DNA from: Variovorax gossypii
Lineage (GTDB): Bacteria; Pseudomonadota; Gammaproteobacteria; Burkholderiales; Burkholderiaceae_C
Reading direction: 5' to 3'
Assembly (NCBI RefSeq): GCF_003965815.1
Contig: NZ_RXOE01000002.1
Coordinates: 992,001-1,056,000, forward strand
Length of the DNA stretch: 64,000 nt
The notes under the pieces are model-generated. The model was not told where the DNA came from and made no database searches. It worked only from the letters and a program-made list of their open reading frames with translations. Positions 21,433 to 30,777 of the stretch are shown in pieces. Every line of letters starts with the position of its first letter. Positions within the stretch are counted from its first letter, which is position 1. Position numbers and translations under genes: made by a program.

Positions 21433-21580
21433 GCGCTTCTTCCGTAGATCCTGGTTGTCGGGGTGGCTGGAACTTCCGGCTGTCGGGCGGTAGCCCGCTT
21501 TTTCCCGGAATCCCCGATTGTCGCCCGCCGGGACCGGGTTTCGCCATGCGGGTTGCGAAGCCCCCGGCGCGAAGCGCGTC

Positions 21581-22510
21581 TTAACGGGGTTCCGGCTGGC
21601 CGGATGCCTCTTTTTCGAGCATTTCACGGGCCAGGTCGACGAAGGCGCGCAGCTTGGGCGCCTGGGCGGCGCGGCGCGGAAAGTACAGGAACAGCCCCGG
21701 CTCCTCGAAGGCCGAGCGCGGCAGCAGCCGGCGAAGGCGGCCCTCGCGCAGCTCGGCGCGCACCAGCGGCTCGAAGATGTAGGCGATGCCCACGTCGGCC
21801 AGCGCCAGCTCCCGGGCGTAGAGCGCATCGGTGACGCGCACCGTGCCAGGCACCTCGACCGAGACGTGGGCGCCGCCCTCGTCGCGCAGGTCCCAGGCGT
21901 AGACGCCGCCAGAGGTGACGAAGCGGAATCCGATGCAGTTGTGCTGCTGCAGCGCCTCGATGTCGCGCGGCTCGCCGGCCAGTTCCAGGTAGCGCGGCGT
22001 GGCCACCATGATGGCCTGGAAGGGCGGGGTGAGCCGCACGGCCACCATGTCCTGGGCCACGGTGTGGCCCAGCCGCACGCCGGCGTCATGGCCGCTGGCC
22101 ACGATGTCGGCCAGGCCGTCGTCGCAGGTGATCTCTATTACCAATTCGGGGTGGCGGCGCGACATCTCGGCCACCAGCGGCGTCATGACCAGCGGCAGCG
22201 CCACGTGCGGCGCGTTGATGCGCAGCACGCCGCCCACGCGCCCCGACGATTCGCCGAAACGGTCGACCGCGTCGGCGATCTCGCCCATGGCGGGCGCCAG
22301 CATGGCAATGAAGCCGACGCCGGCCTCGGTGAGCCGCACGCTGCGGGTGGTGCGCGCGAAAAGCGGCTGGCCCAGGTGGTCCTCGACGGCGCGCACTGCA
22401 TGGCTCACGGCCGAGGCGCTCATGCCCAGTTCGGCCGCGGCGGCGGCGAAACCGCCGCGCCGGTGCACCGCAAGCACGATGGCCAGGTGCGGGAGCAGGG
22501 TGCGGTCCAT
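21581..22510 (-). CDS. LysR-family transcriptional regulator
   Basis: 309-residue regulator of the CrgA/DmlR-like LysR subgroup. The winged HTH occupies about residues 4-62 ([56 protein letters not shown]). The effector domain has the subgroup features [30 protein letters not shown] and VATPRYLE. It is divergent from the SDR gene at 22628 across 117 bases, the usual arrangement for a LysR controlling its neighbour. Confidence 0.88.
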   Translation of the reverse strand: MDRTLLPHLAIVLAVHRRGGFAAAAAELGMSASAVSHAVRAVEDHLGQPLFARTTRSVRLTEAGVGFIAMLAPAMGEIADAVDRFGESSGRVGGVLRINAPHVALPLVMTPLVAEMSRRHPELVIEITCDDGLADIVASGHDAGVRLGHTVAQDMVAVRLTPPFQAIMVATPRYLELAGEPRDIEALQQHNCIGFRFVTSGGVYAWDLRDEGGAHVSVEVPGTVRVTDALYARELALADVGIAYIFEPLVRAELREGRLRRLLPRSAFEEPGLFLYFPRRAAQAPKLRAFVDLAREMLEKEASGQPEPR

Positions 22511-22531
22511 TCATGCATCGTATCGCAAGGT

Positions 22532-22564
22532 GCATTCGATTTGAACCGTCTAGTCGATGAATGC
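22532..22564. promoter_or_regulatory. Partial inverted repeat in LysR/SDR divergent gap
   Basis: Arms GCATTC (22532-22537) and GAATGC (22559-22564) lie in the divergent gap between a LysR gene and the SDR it probably controls. Flanking CGAT elements are placed near both arms. The spacing (21 bases) is wider than a classical T-N11-A box, so this is a weak candidate. Confidence 0.3.
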
Positions 22565-22627
22565 GGTTGATGGAACAGTCACGCCATGCCTTCACGGCAA
22601 CCCATCAACCCTCAAGGAGCAAGCCTC

Positions 22628-23497
22628 ATGACCACCACCGCCAACAACGCTTCGCAAGCCCGGGCCCGCAAGACCTGGTTCATCACCGGCGCCGCCTCCG
22701 GCTTCGGCCACGCCTTCGCCGAACATGCGCTGGCGCAGGGCCACAACGTCGTCGCCACCGCCCGCGACGCCGCCCGGCTCGCCGACCTCGTGGCGCTGGC
22801 GCCCGACCGTGTGCTGGCCACGCCGCTCGACGTGGACGCGGCCGGCGCGGCCGAAGCCGCCGTGCAGGCCGCGGTCGAGCGCTTCGGCCGCATCGAGGTG
22901 CTGGTCAACAACGCAGGCTACGGCGTGGTCGGCGCGCTCGAGGAGACGCCCGACGCCGAACTGCGCGCGCTGATGAACACCAATTTCTTCGGCGCCATGG
23001 CCGTTACCCGCGCCGCGCTGCCGGTGCTGCGCGCGCAGAAGTCGGGCGCCATCGTCAACATCTCCAGCCTGGGCGGGCAGCTGTCGTTCTCGGGCTTCAG
23101 CGCCTACTCTGCCTCCAAGTTCGCGCTGGAAGGCGCCTCGGAAGCGCTGGCGCAGGAAGTGGCGCCCTTCGGCATCAAGGTGCTGATCGTCGAGCCGGGC
23201 CAGTTCCGCACCCAGCTCGCGGGCAGCGGCATGCGCCACATGCCCGTGATCGAGGCCTACCAGCCGGTGGTGGGCGCCACCCGCGAGTTCGCGCACAGCA
23301 TGCACAACACGCAGGCCGGCGATCCGCGCAAGGCCGCGGTGGCCATCGAGAAGGCACTGGACGCCGAGCACACGCCGCTTCGCCTGCAGCTCGGCGACGA
23401 TTCGGTCGACGCCGTGCGCGCCCATGCGCAGGCGATGCTCAAGGACATGGAAGCCTGGGAGTCCGTGAGCCGCAGCACGAACTTCGACGCGACCTGA
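22628..23497 (+). CDS. SDR-family oxidoreductase
   Basis: 289-residue classical short-chain dehydrogenase. Cofactor motif TGAASGFG (near 20-27), NNAG, and catalytic NISS with YSASK are complete. The later IKVLIVEPGQFRTQLAGSGM segment is characteristic of a proteobacterial group annotated only as oxidoreductase. The ATG at 22628 has AAGGAGC upstream. It is divergent from a LysR gene, the likely regulator. The substrate is not deducible. It converges on the ABC ATPase gene with a nine-base gap. Confidence 0.85.
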   Translation: MTTTANNASQARARKTWFITGAASGFGHAFAEHALAQGHNVVATARDAARLADLVALAPDRVLATPLDVDAAGAAEAAVQAAVERFGRIEVLVNNAGYGVVGALEETPDAELRALMNTNFFGAMAVTRAALPVLRAQKSGAIVNISSLGGQLSFSGFSAYSASKFALEGASEALAQEVAPFGIKVLIVEPGQFRTQLAGSGMRHMPVIEAYQPVVGATREFAHSMHNTQAGDPRKAAVAIEKALDAEHTPLRLQLGDDSVDAVRAHAQAMLKDMEAWESVSRSTNFDAT

Positions 23498-23506
23498 AGA
23501 CGGGCT

Positions 23507-24145
23507 TCAGGCGAGGGGCAGTTCGATGGTGGCCGCGAGCGGCACGGTGTCGATGCGCGCCGCACTGGCCACGATGACTGCCCGGCCCTGCTGCCCATCG
23601 AAGCCGGAAAGCGTGCTCCAAAGGCAGCGCGTCGACGGCATGTCGAGCCCGGCCGTGGGCTCGTCGAGCAGCACGAGCGGCCGGCCCGACGCGAGCCCGG
23701 CCGCCATCCACACCTTGCGCTTCGAGCCGGTCGAGAGCATGAACATCTTCTTGTCGAGGTGCGGCGCCAGCGAGAAGCCCTCGGCAATGGCCTGCCACTT
23801 CGCTTCGTTGAAACCCGCGTCGCCCTCGGCGAGCGAAGCGGTGCATTCGCGGGCCGTGAGCTGGTCGAAGCGGTCGGTCACGGGGTCGACGAAGAACACC
23901 TGGCGGCGGTATGCCTCGGGCGCGGTGTCGAGGGTCGCTCCCGCCACCGCCAACCGGCCGGAAGAAGCGGGCAGCATGCCGGCGATCACCTGGAGCAGCG
24001 CCGACTTGCCGGTACCGGTATCGCCATAGAGCAGCGTGACGCCCGGGCCGATGGATGCATTCCAGCCAGACACCAGCGGCGGTTGGTCGGGGTAGGCGAA
24101 GCTCAGCGCGTCGATCCGGAGAAGGGCGGGAGAAGAAGGATTCAT
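23507..24145 (-). CDS. Solitary ABC-type ATPase with degenerate signature
   Basis: 212-residue ATP-binding protein. Walker A is GDTGTGKSAL (near 38-47), the Q loop region is RRQVFFVDPVTDRFD, the signature is the unusual MLSTGSKRKVWMA in place of LSGGQ, and Walker B with D loop is PLVLLDEPTAGLD. Where the switch His is expected the text reads IVASAARIDT, with no His. No permease gene flanks it: the upstream neighbour is a divergent exported protein and the downstream one a convergent SDR. The ATG at 24145 (MNPSSPALLRI) fits the family. It may serve a permease encoded elsewhere, as CcmA-like proteins do, or a soluble process. Confidence 0.75.
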   Translation of the reverse strand: MNPSSPALLRIDALSFAYPDQPPLVSGWNASIGPGVTLLYGDTGTGKSALLQVIAGMLPASSGRLAVAGATLDTAPEAYRRQVFFVDPVTDRFDQLTARECTASLAEGDAGFNEAKWQAIAEGFSLAPHLDKKMFMLSTGSKRKVWMAAGLASGRPLVLLDEPTAGLDMPSTRCLWSTLSGFDGQQGRAVIVASAARIDTVPLAATIELPLA

Positions 24146-24200
24146 GGTCGCGTGCGACTTTATCAACCAGGCGCCCCGCCGGTGGCTACCATCCGGCTCC

Positions 24201-24992
24201 ATGAGAAAACTGCCGTGCCTGCTCGCCCTGCTGTCATTCGCCGCCCCGGTGCTTGCCGCTCCCGATCTTTCCGCGCCGTCGGCGCAGGTGTTCGATGCGG
24301 TGAAGAAGCCCGATTCGCTCGATGCGCAATGGCGCACGCGCCTGTGCGCATTGTTGCCGCAGCCCTGCAACGCGCAGCAGCTGGGCCTTTACCGTCCGCG
24401 CAACGCCGCGCCCGGCAACTACGTGGTGCTCTCCGCCGAGCCGCTGGCCATGGCGCGAGTCAGGCGAGATGCCGGCGACGCGAAGGGCTGGCAGCTCGAT
24501 CGTCTCCATGATTTCTCCGACTATGCGCAGGCCCTGAAGAAAGACAACGACGCCAGCCGGTCCGAGGCGCGCCTCTCGCTCGCGCCGGCGCTCTATCCGC
24601 TGGCCGAAGGCAAGTGGGCGGCTGCGGTGCTGCAGACCGTGTCGGAGGGCTACTCCGGCGGCGGCGCCTCGTTCGACACCGCCGATTTCGTGCCGCTCGA
24701 AGGCGGCAAGGCGGTACAGGAGGACATCCCGTTCTCGTGCTCCAAGATGATCCGCGCCTGCTTCAGCGAGAAGGAATACAAGACCTCGAAGCACTGCCAC
24801 GACGAGAGCTTCGGCAGCCTGCGCATCGCCTACGGCGAGACATTCAAGCCCGGCGCGCCCTACGACTGGCAATACACCTGGGTGCAGACCGAGTGGCCGC
24901 AGAACGAGCCGCGCAGCGCCGCGACCACCACGCGCGTGCTGTTCACCGCGAAGACCACCGAGCGCGCGGGTTTCTGCGGCGGGCCGCAGTAG
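24201..24992 (+). CDS. Exported protein of unknown function
   Basis: 263-residue protein with a clear Sec signal peptide (MRKLPCLLALLSFAAPVLA, cleavage near residue 19). The mature region contains six or more cysteines, including CALLPQPC near the N-terminus, FSCSKMIRACFSE and KHCHDESFG, suggesting disulfides in the periplasm. There are no catalytic motifs that I recognise. The ATG at 24201 was chosen because it begins the signal peptide. It is divergent from the solitary ATPase gene and converges on the CynX-type transporter gene. Confidence 0.65.
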   Translation: MRKLPCLLALLSFAAPVLAAPDLSAPSAQVFDAVKKPDSLDAQWRTRLCALLPQPCNAQQLGLYRPRNAAPGNYVVLSAEPLAMARVRRDAGDAKGWQLDRLHDFSDYAQALKKDNDASRSEARLSLAPALYPLAEGKWAAAVLQTVSEGYSGGGASFDTADFVPLEGGKAVQEDIPFSCSKMIRACFSEKEYKTSKHCHDESFGSLRIAYGETFKPGAPYDWQYTWVQTEWPQNEPRSAATTTRVLFTAKTTERAGFCGGPQ

Positions 24993-25008
24993 GCAGACGT
25001 CCTGCGCT

Positions 25009-26301
25009 TCAGTGCCGCGGCACCGTCGTCGTGCCAACGTGCATCGTGCGGCCCGCGCCCATCCCCGCGATCACGAGCGCCACGCCCAGCCCGATGAAGA
25101 GCCACGACGAGGCGCGGAAGCTCCCCGTCCAGCCGTGCAGCAGGCCGGCCACCAGCGGGCCGAAGGCCGCCACCATGTAGCCCACGCCCTGCGCCATGCC
25201 CGAGAGATGCGCGGCCACATGCGAATCGGGCGATCGCAGCACGATCATCGTGAGCGCCAGCGCGAAGGTGCCGCCCTGCGCGATGCCCAGCAGCACGGCC
25301 CAGGCCCACACGCCGAACACGCCATCCAGCGGCGCGAACAGCATCGCCAGCATCGCGCCCACCGTGAGCATCGCCAGCGCGACGGCGAGGCCGCGCTGGT
25401 TGCGCAGCTTCACCGCCAGCGCCGGCACCACGAGGCAGGTGACCACCTGCGTCATGACCGACAGAGACACCACGTAGCCCGCGGTTTCGCTGCCCAGCCC
25501 GCGCTCGCGCAGGATCGGCGCGAGCCATCCCATCACGATGTAGGCGAGGGCGGACTGCAGGCCCATGAAGAAGGTGACCTGCCAGGCCAGGCGGTCGCGC
25601 CACAGGCCGCGCACGGTGAAGCCCGACTCGCTCGGCACCGGCTTCAGCGGCAGCGCCTGCGGTGCCCAGATCAGCGTGACCAGCGCGGCCGGCAGTGCCC
25701 ACATCGCGAGCGCCATGGTCCAGCCGCCGCCCAGCGCGTGCTCGATGGGCACCGTGAGGCCGGCTGCACTGGCCGCGCCGCCGCACACGGCCATGGTGTA
25801 CAGGCCCATCATCAGCGCCGCCTGCGAGGCGAAGTCGCGCTTCACCAGGCCCGAGAGCAGCACGTTCGACACCGCGATGCCGCTGCCCGCGATGGCCGAG
25901 GCCAGAAACAGCAGCGGGATGTTGCCGGTGCCGCGCAGCACCGTGCCGACCAGGATCAGCACCATGCAGCCGAGCAGCGTGCGCTCGGTGCCGAAGCGGC
26001 GGCCCAGGCCGGGCGCGAGCGGCGCGAAAACGCCGAGGCAGACGATCGGCAGCGTGGTCAGCAGGCTCGCCGCGGTGGCGGAAAGGCCCGTGGCCTTGAT
26101 GATTTCCGGCAGCACCACCGAGAGGCTGGCGAACACCGGGCGCAGGTTGAAGGCGATCAGCACCACGCTGGCGCCGAGCAGGATGCGGCGCGCGAGGGTG
26201 GGCGCCGGCGTCGGGCGCGGAACGGGCAGGGTGTCGGCTTCGGCGTCGATCAGCAGTTCGTCGCCGGAATGACGCGCCGTGGCGGCGGTGGCCGTGCTCA
26301 T
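25009..26301 (-). CDS. CynX/NimT-family MFS transporter
   Basis: About 430-residue inner-membrane carrier with 12 predicted segments. The first segment carries the family motif FNLRPVFASLSVVLPEI, and segments 4-5 have ASAIAGSGIAVSNVLLSGLVKRDF, both typical of the CynX/NimT (cyanate, 2-nitroimidazole) group. The ATG at 26301 shares its A with the stop TGA of the upstream GntR gene, so the two are translationally coupled; a GTG one codon earlier is possible. The family name does not prove cyanate transport. Its relation to the cyanase locus 10 kb away is open. Confidence 0.82.
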   Translation of the reverse strand: MSTATAATARHSGDELLIDAEADTLPVPRPTPAPTLARRILLGASVVLIAFNLRPVFASLSVVLPEIIKATGLSATAASLLTTLPIVCLGVFAPLAPGLGRRFGTERTLLGCMVLILVGTVLRGTGNIPLLFLASAIAGSGIAVSNVLLSGLVKRDFASQAALMMGLYTMAVCGGAASAAGLTVPIEHALGGGWTMALAMWALPAALVTLIWAPQALPLKPVPSESGFTVRGLWRDRLAWQVTFFMGLQSALAYIVMGWLAPILRERGLGSETAGYVVSLSVMTQVVTCLVVPALAVKLRNQRGLAVALAMLTVGAMLAMLFAPLDGVFGVWAWAVLLGIAQGGTFALALTMIVLRSPDSHVAAHLSGMAQGVGYMVAAFGPLVAGLLHGWTGSFRASSWLFIGLGVALVIAGMGAGRTMHVGTTTVPRH

Positions 26302-26981
26302 CACGTGCCCAGCGCCAGCGCGCTGATCATCGGTGCCATGAAGGCGCGCACGGCGGCGGCGGCCGTCTCGGGGTTGCGGCTGGCGATGCCTTCGACGATG
26401 GCGCGGTGCGCGGCCTCGTCGGGCTCGGGCAGGGTGTTGCCCGTCATCGAGCTGGCGATGGTTTCCTTGATGTAGCCGGTGACGAAGCGGCAGGTCTCGG
26501 CCAGCGCGAGATTGCCCGATACGTCGACGATGGCCAGATGGAACGCGAGGTCGCGCTCGATGAAGGCCGCGCCGTTGTCGGCCTCGTCGGGCACGCCGCG
26601 CCTGTCGAGCAGGGTGTGCAGGCGGCGCAGGTCGCGCGCCGTGTGGCGCACCGCCGCGAGCCGGGCGGCTTCCACTTCGAGCGCCTGGCGCACCTCGAAC
26701 TGGTCGCGCAGGCTGGCCAGGCGCATCTTCTGCAGGCTGGACGAGGGATCGAAGCCGGAGCGAACATAGGTGCCCGAGCCCTGGCGCACTTCGAGCAGGC
26801 CGCGCGACACCAGCGTCTTGACCGCCTCGCGCACCGTGCCCCGGCTCACGCCCAGCAGCTGCGCGAGTTGCGGCTCGATCGGAATGCGGGAGCCGACGGC
26901 CCAGCGGCCGGCGGAGATTTCGGCGCGGATGCTGTCGGCGGCGGTGTCTGCAAGGGAAGTGCGGGGAGCTTGGGCGAGCAT
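26301..26981 (-). CDS. GntR/FadR-family (FCD) regulator
   Basis: 226-residue repressor. The winged HTH covers about 6-75 (LADTAADSIRAEISAGRWAVGSRIPIEPQLAQLLGVSRGTVREAVKTLVSRGLLEVRQGSGTYV), followed by an all-helical FCD ligand domain with the metal-site pattern FHLAIVDVSGN and EAAHRAIVEGI. The ATG at 26981 gives the usual length; an in-frame TTG 15 codons upstream is less likely. It is followed by the CynX-type transporter with a TGATG overlap, a common regulator-transporter pairing in Burkholderiales. Confidence 0.87.
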   Translation of the reverse strand: MLAQAPRTSLADTAADSIRAEISAGRWAVGSRIPIEPQLAQLLGVSRGTVREAVKTLVSRGLLEVRQGSGTYVRSGFDPSSSLQKMRLASLRDQFEVRQALEVEAARLAAVRHTARDLRRLHTLLDRRGVPDEADNGAAFIERDLAFHLAIVDVSGNLALAETCRFVTGYIKETIASSMTGNTLPEPDEAAHRAIVEGIASRNPETAAAAVRAFMAPMISALALGT

Positions 26982-27330
26982 CGGGTGAGCCTGGTCATTC
27001 AATGATTGGACGAATTTTGTCGCCAAACAGAGCCCGGACTGTACATCCGGCGGCCGATTCGGGCAGTGCTCTTACAAAAAACCGCAACCCCTCTACGAGG
27101 TGGTTTGCAAGGCGATATCGCGGATTTCTGCCGATAAGGTGAATTTTTCCCTGCATTCGGCAGGTGTTACCCAAAGTGTTGCCTGCCCGAGGCGTCCTGT
27201 CAGAGAATGAAACTAAAGGTAGCTTGTGAATCCGCAAGTTGTCCTGCTCCGTGGTTCGGCACTCCCTTCCCCGACCGCTGGACGGAGCGTTCAGGGAGAG
27301 CAAGAAAAAACGGACCCCCGTCGAAGCGAA
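26982..27330. other. 349-base divergent intergenic region
   Basis: Gap between the GntR gene (minus) and the LysR gene (plus). It is visibly richer in A and T than its surroundings and must hold both promoters. An 11-base palindrome TCATTCAATGA (26995-27005) lies 14 bases upstream of the GntR start and could be its operator. GGCAGG and CCTGCC around 27150-27180 form a loose inverted repeat. I see no credible small gene or RNA here. Confidence 0.45.
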
Positions 27331-28224
27331 ATGAAGGACTTTTCTTTGTCGGACGTGCGGCTCTTCACCAAGGCCGCGCAGCTCGGAGGCTTGACTCCGG
27401 CGGCCGAGGTGCTGAACGTCCCCAAGGCTTCCGCGTCGCGCCAGCTCCAGAGACTCGAAGCCACCGTCGGGCATCTGCTGCTGCATCGCGGCGCCACCCG
27501 CTTCGCGCTGACCGAGGAGGGCCGCGAGTTCCTCGCGGCGGCCCAGCACGCACTGACCATCCTCGACGACGTCATGCTCGACCTGTCGTCGGAAGGCGAT
27601 GCGGTCACCGGGCGGCTGCGCATCGCCGTGCCGCACTACTACGGCAGGGAGCTGCTGATGAACCACCTCCCGGCCTTCATGACCGCCTACCCGCGGCTCG
27701 AAGTGACGGTCGAGACCGGCAGGGACCGCGCGGACCTGTTCCACGACGGAGCCGATGTGGCCATCCGCTGCGGGCGCGAGGGCAGCGACGAGCTGGTGGT
27801 GCGCCACCTGAAGCAGGAGCCGCTCATGCTGTGCGCCGCGCCGGCGTACCTCGCGCGGCACGCCCCTGTGCAGGGCCTGCCCGACCTGGCCGCGCATCGC
27901 TTCCTGACCACCGATGCCGGTGGGCGCAAGCGCGAGATCAGCCTCGCGACCGTCGAGAAGACGCACCAGATGCGCGTGGAAAGCGTGTTCCGCTCCGACG
28001 ACCCCGAGATGGTCCTGCGGCTGGCGCTGTCGGCTCGTGGCATCGCGCTGCTGCCGGTGTCGCTGGCGCGGCCGCAGATCGACGGCGCGACGCTGGTGCC
28101 GGTGCTGCCGTCGCTGGCGCTGAAGCCGCACGACATCGACCTGAGCTACCTGCCCGCGCGTCGCAACACGCCGAAGATCAAGACCTTCGTCGACTACTTC
28201 CTGGCCGTCTTCAGGTCGGCCTGA
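27331..28224 (+). CDS. LysR-family transcriptional regulator
   Basis: 297-residue regulator. The winged HTH is at about 1-60 (FSLSDVRLFTKAAQLGGLTPAAEVLNVPKASASRQLQRLEATVGHLLLHRGATRFALTEEG), and the effector domain contains RIAVPHYYGRELLMNHLPAFM and DVAIRCGREGSDELVVRHL. The ATG at 27331 (MKDFSLSD) is the family start; 35 additional in-frame codons upstream are not conserved. It has no divergent metabolic partner: the upstream neighbour is another regulator and the downstream one is pbpC, convergent. Target unknown. Confidence 0.85.
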   Translation: MKDFSLSDVRLFTKAAQLGGLTPAAEVLNVPKASASRQLQRLEATVGHLLLHRGATRFALTEEGREFLAAAQHALTILDDVMLDLSSEGDAVTGRLRIAVPHYYGRELLMNHLPAFMTAYPRLEVTVETGRDRADLFHDGADVAIRCGREGSDELVVRHLKQEPLMLCAAPAYLARHAPVQGLPDLAAHRFLTTDAGGRKREISLATVEKTHQMRVESVFRSDDPEMVLRLALSARGIALLPVSLARPQIDGATLVPVLPSLALKPHDIDLSYLPARRNTPKIKTFVDYFLAVFRSA

Positions 28225-28239
28225 AGCCCGCCGACGGCC

Positions 28240-30498
28240 TCAGCGCCGGGTGTTCTTCGCCACCACGCCCGCACCGCGCACCTCCAGCCTGCGCTGGTCG
28301 ACCACCTTGCCGCTCGCGTCCACCAGTTCGATCACATGCCGCCCCGGCCAGGGAAACCATTGCACGGTGTTGCCGCGCGCCAGCGGCTTGCCGTCGACGC
28401 GCCACTGCACGCCGCGGCCTTCCGAGTCGAAGCGCACGCGCTGGCGCTGCGGCGGGATGTCGGGGTCGAGCGCGATGATGGTGCCGTCGGCCGGCGCGGT
28501 GATGCGCGCCGGGGCGGCGTCGGTCGCCATGCCGGTGTCGAGCGCGAAGAGCGGCTGCTCGGTGCCCTGCAGGAACCATTCGCTGCGCGCCGCTTCGAGC
28601 GGGTTGCCGTCGGCGCCCGGTCCGAAGCTCACGCGCGTCTCGACAAGGCCCGGCGGCGGCGCGGGCGCGCGGCTCGGTTCGCGCGAGTGCAGGAAGCGCA
28701 TCACCTCGGCCCACACCGGCGCGGCGCCGCTGGTGCCGCTCACGTCCCACATCGATTCGCCGCTGGCGTTGCCCACCCACACGCCCACCGTGTAGCGCTG
28801 CGACCAGCCCACGGCCCAGTTGTCGCGCATGTCCTTGCTGGTGCCGGTCTTCACGGCCGTCCAGAAGCGGGTGGAAAGAATGCTGTCGAGCCCGAATGTG
28901 CGCGTGCGCGCGTTGGGGTCGGAGAGGATGTCGCCGACGATGAAGGCGGCGCGCGGATCGAGCAGCGGCGGAGCAGGCGTCTTGTTCCTGTCCGCCGGCT
29001 TGGCGGGTGGCAGCGCCGTCAGCGTCGTCGCGCCGTAGCGCCCGCCATTGGCCAGCATGCGGTAGGCGTTGGTGAGCGACAGCAGCGACACCTCCGCGCT
29101 GCCGAGCGCGAGGCTGTAGCCGTAGTAGTCGCCGCTCTCGCGCAGCGGCAGGCCCGCGGCGCGCAGTTCGCGCGCGAAGGCCTCGGGCGACACCATCACC
29201 AGCGTGCGCACCGCGGGCACGTTGAGCGATGCGGCCAGCGCCGTGCGCGCCGACACCGGGCCCTTGAAGCGCCGGTCGTAGTTCTGCGGAATGTAGAGGC
29301 CGCTGGCGGTGCTGATCTGCGCCGACGAGTCCTCGATGAGCGAAGCCGCCGTGATGCGCCGCTCGGCGATCGCCTGCGCGTAGAGCAGCGGCTTGAGCGT
29401 GGAGCCGGGCTGGCGCAGCGCGGTGACGCCGTCGACCTCGGCCGCCTGGCTCAGCGGGCCGGAGGAGCCGACCCAGGCGAGCACCTCGCCCGTCGCGTTG
29501 TCGAGCACGACGAGTGCGCCGTCTTCCACGTGGCGGTCGCGCAGCTCGCGCAGGTGGCGCTGCAGGGTGTCGAGCGAAAAGCGCTGCAGGGATGCGCGCA
29601 GCGTGGTGCGCACGCCGGATTCCTTCTCCCTGCCTTTCGACGGGGGGGCGGCGACGGTTGCAACGGGAGCAGCCGCGTTCGCGTCCCGGATCTCGCGCAG
29701 CACCCGGCGCGCAGCATGCGGCGCGATGCCCTCGTTCGGCTCGAAGGCCCGGCGCTGCACGGCCGCGCTGGTGAACATGTCGAGCGCCTCGCAGTCTGTC
29801 TTCTGCTGCGGCTCCATCGTGCGCAGCACCTCGCAGGCGCGCTGGGCCACCACCGCGGGCTTGGCGTTCGGCGCGCGCACCAGCGCCGCCGCCACGCTGG
29901 CCTCGCGCGCATCGAGGCCGCTGGGGGCCTTGCCGAAGAGCGTGCGCGAGAGCGCGTCGATGCCGACGATCTCGCCGCGGAACGGCACGGTGTTGAGGTA
30001 CGCCTCCAGGATCTGGTCCTTGCGCCAGTTGCGCTCCAGCTGCGCGGCCGCCACCGTCTGCCCGATCTTCTGCGTGAAGCTGCGCCCGCCCGAATTGCGG
30101 CGCAGGTCTTCGTCGAGCAGGCCCGACAGCTGCATCGTGATGGTCGATGCGCCGCGCGTACGCGTGTTCCAGAGGTTGCCCCATGCGGCGGCCGAGACCG
30201 CGCGCCAGTCGATGCCGCTGTGCTCGTAGAAGCGCTTGTCCTCGCTCAGCACCATGGCCGTGCGCAGCGCGGGCGACACGTCGGCCAGCGCGGTCCACTG
30301 GCCGCGCCGCACGGTGGGGTCGGTGCGCACGCGTTGCAGCAGCTCGCCGTTGCGGTCGAGCACGGCGGTGTCGGAGGAGCGGAAGTCGCGCTTCACTTCC
30401 TCGAAGCTCACCACGGCCCGGGCCGGGTGCGACCATGCCGCGACGATCAGCAGGGCTGCGAGGGTCTTGCGGGAGAAAAAGAAGGGCGCGGACTGCAT
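28240..30498 (-). CDS. pbpC: Penicillin-binding protein 1C
   Basis: 752-residue class A PBP that polymerises and may cross-link peptidoglycan, anchored in the inner membrane by an N-terminal segment (about 8-28). The glycosyltransferase domain has the catalytic E86 in SEDKRFYEHSG and the TITMQL and RKDQILEAYLN motifs. The transpeptidase domain has S366-T-L-K369, S424-L-N426 and K550-T-G-T. A C-terminal beta-rich domain (about 655-745), typical of PBP1C, ends the protein. The ATG at 30498 begins MQSAPFFFSRK; the upstream open frame is not part of the family. In enterics pbpC lies next to the alpha-2-macroglobulin gene yfhM; here that partner is 14 kb away. Confidence 0.92.
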   Translation of the reverse strand: MQSAPFFFSRKTLAALLIVAAWSHPARAVVSFEEVKRDFRSSDTAVLDRNGELLQRVRTDPTVRRGQWTALADVSPALRTAMVLSEDKRFYEHSGIDWRAVSAAAWGNLWNTRTRGASTITMQLSGLLDEDLRRNSGGRSFTQKIGQTVAAAQLERNWRKDQILEAYLNTVPFRGEIVGIDALSRTLFGKAPSGLDAREASVAAALVRAPNAKPAVVAQRACEVLRTMEPQQKTDCEALDMFTSAAVQRRAFEPNEGIAPHAARRVLREIRDANAAAPVATVAAPPSKGREKESGVRTTLRASLQRFSLDTLQRHLRELRDRHVEDGALVVLDNATGEVLAWVGSSGPLSQAAEVDGVTALRQPGSTLKPLLYAQAIAERRITAASLIEDSSAQISTASGLYIPQNYDRRFKGPVSARTALAASLNVPAVRTLVMVSPEAFARELRAAGLPLRESGDYYGYSLALGSAEVSLLSLTNAYRMLANGGRYGATTLTALPPAKPADRNKTPAPPLLDPRAAFIVGDILSDPNARTRTFGLDSILSTRFWTAVKTGTSKDMRDNWAVGWSQRYTVGVWVGNASGESMWDVSGTSGAAPVWAEVMRFLHSREPSRAPAPPPGLVETRVSFGPGADGNPLEAARSEWFLQGTEQPLFALDTGMATDAAPARITAPADGTIIALDPDIPPQRQRVRFDSEGRGVQWRVDGKPLARGNTVQWFPWPGRHVIELVDASGKVVDQRRLEVRGAGVVAKNTRR

Positions 30499-30777
30499 CG
30501 GAAGAAAAGAAAACCGGTATCCAAAAGCAAAAGCTCGGGTGCCGGCATTCTCCCTCGGCGACGCACCACGGGAACCTCGCCTACCGCGCAATGCGCCACC
30601 GGCCGCCTTGCCGCGGCGCGGCCACGGGTCAGAGTTCAAGTCGGGACCACATCCGGTAACGAACTTCACGCGAGGGCTTCAATGTGGAAACCCGACGCGT
30701 ACCGGCGTGGACTTCAATGCACTACCGGCTCGCAGGAGGCGAACCCCGGTTTCACAAACACTCCAAGGAGAACTCGC

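Noticed and set aside
21484..21503. Plus-strand terminator-like hairpin CGGGC-GGTA-GCCCG followed by T residues
   Set aside because: Both flanking genes (icd and the LysR) are transcribed from the minus strand, and no plus-strand transcript ends here, so the stem is probably coincidental.
26995..27005. Confident GntR operator at TCATTCAATGA
   Set aside because: The palindrome is short and does not match the usual FCD-group pattern; it is only mentioned in the intergenic entry.
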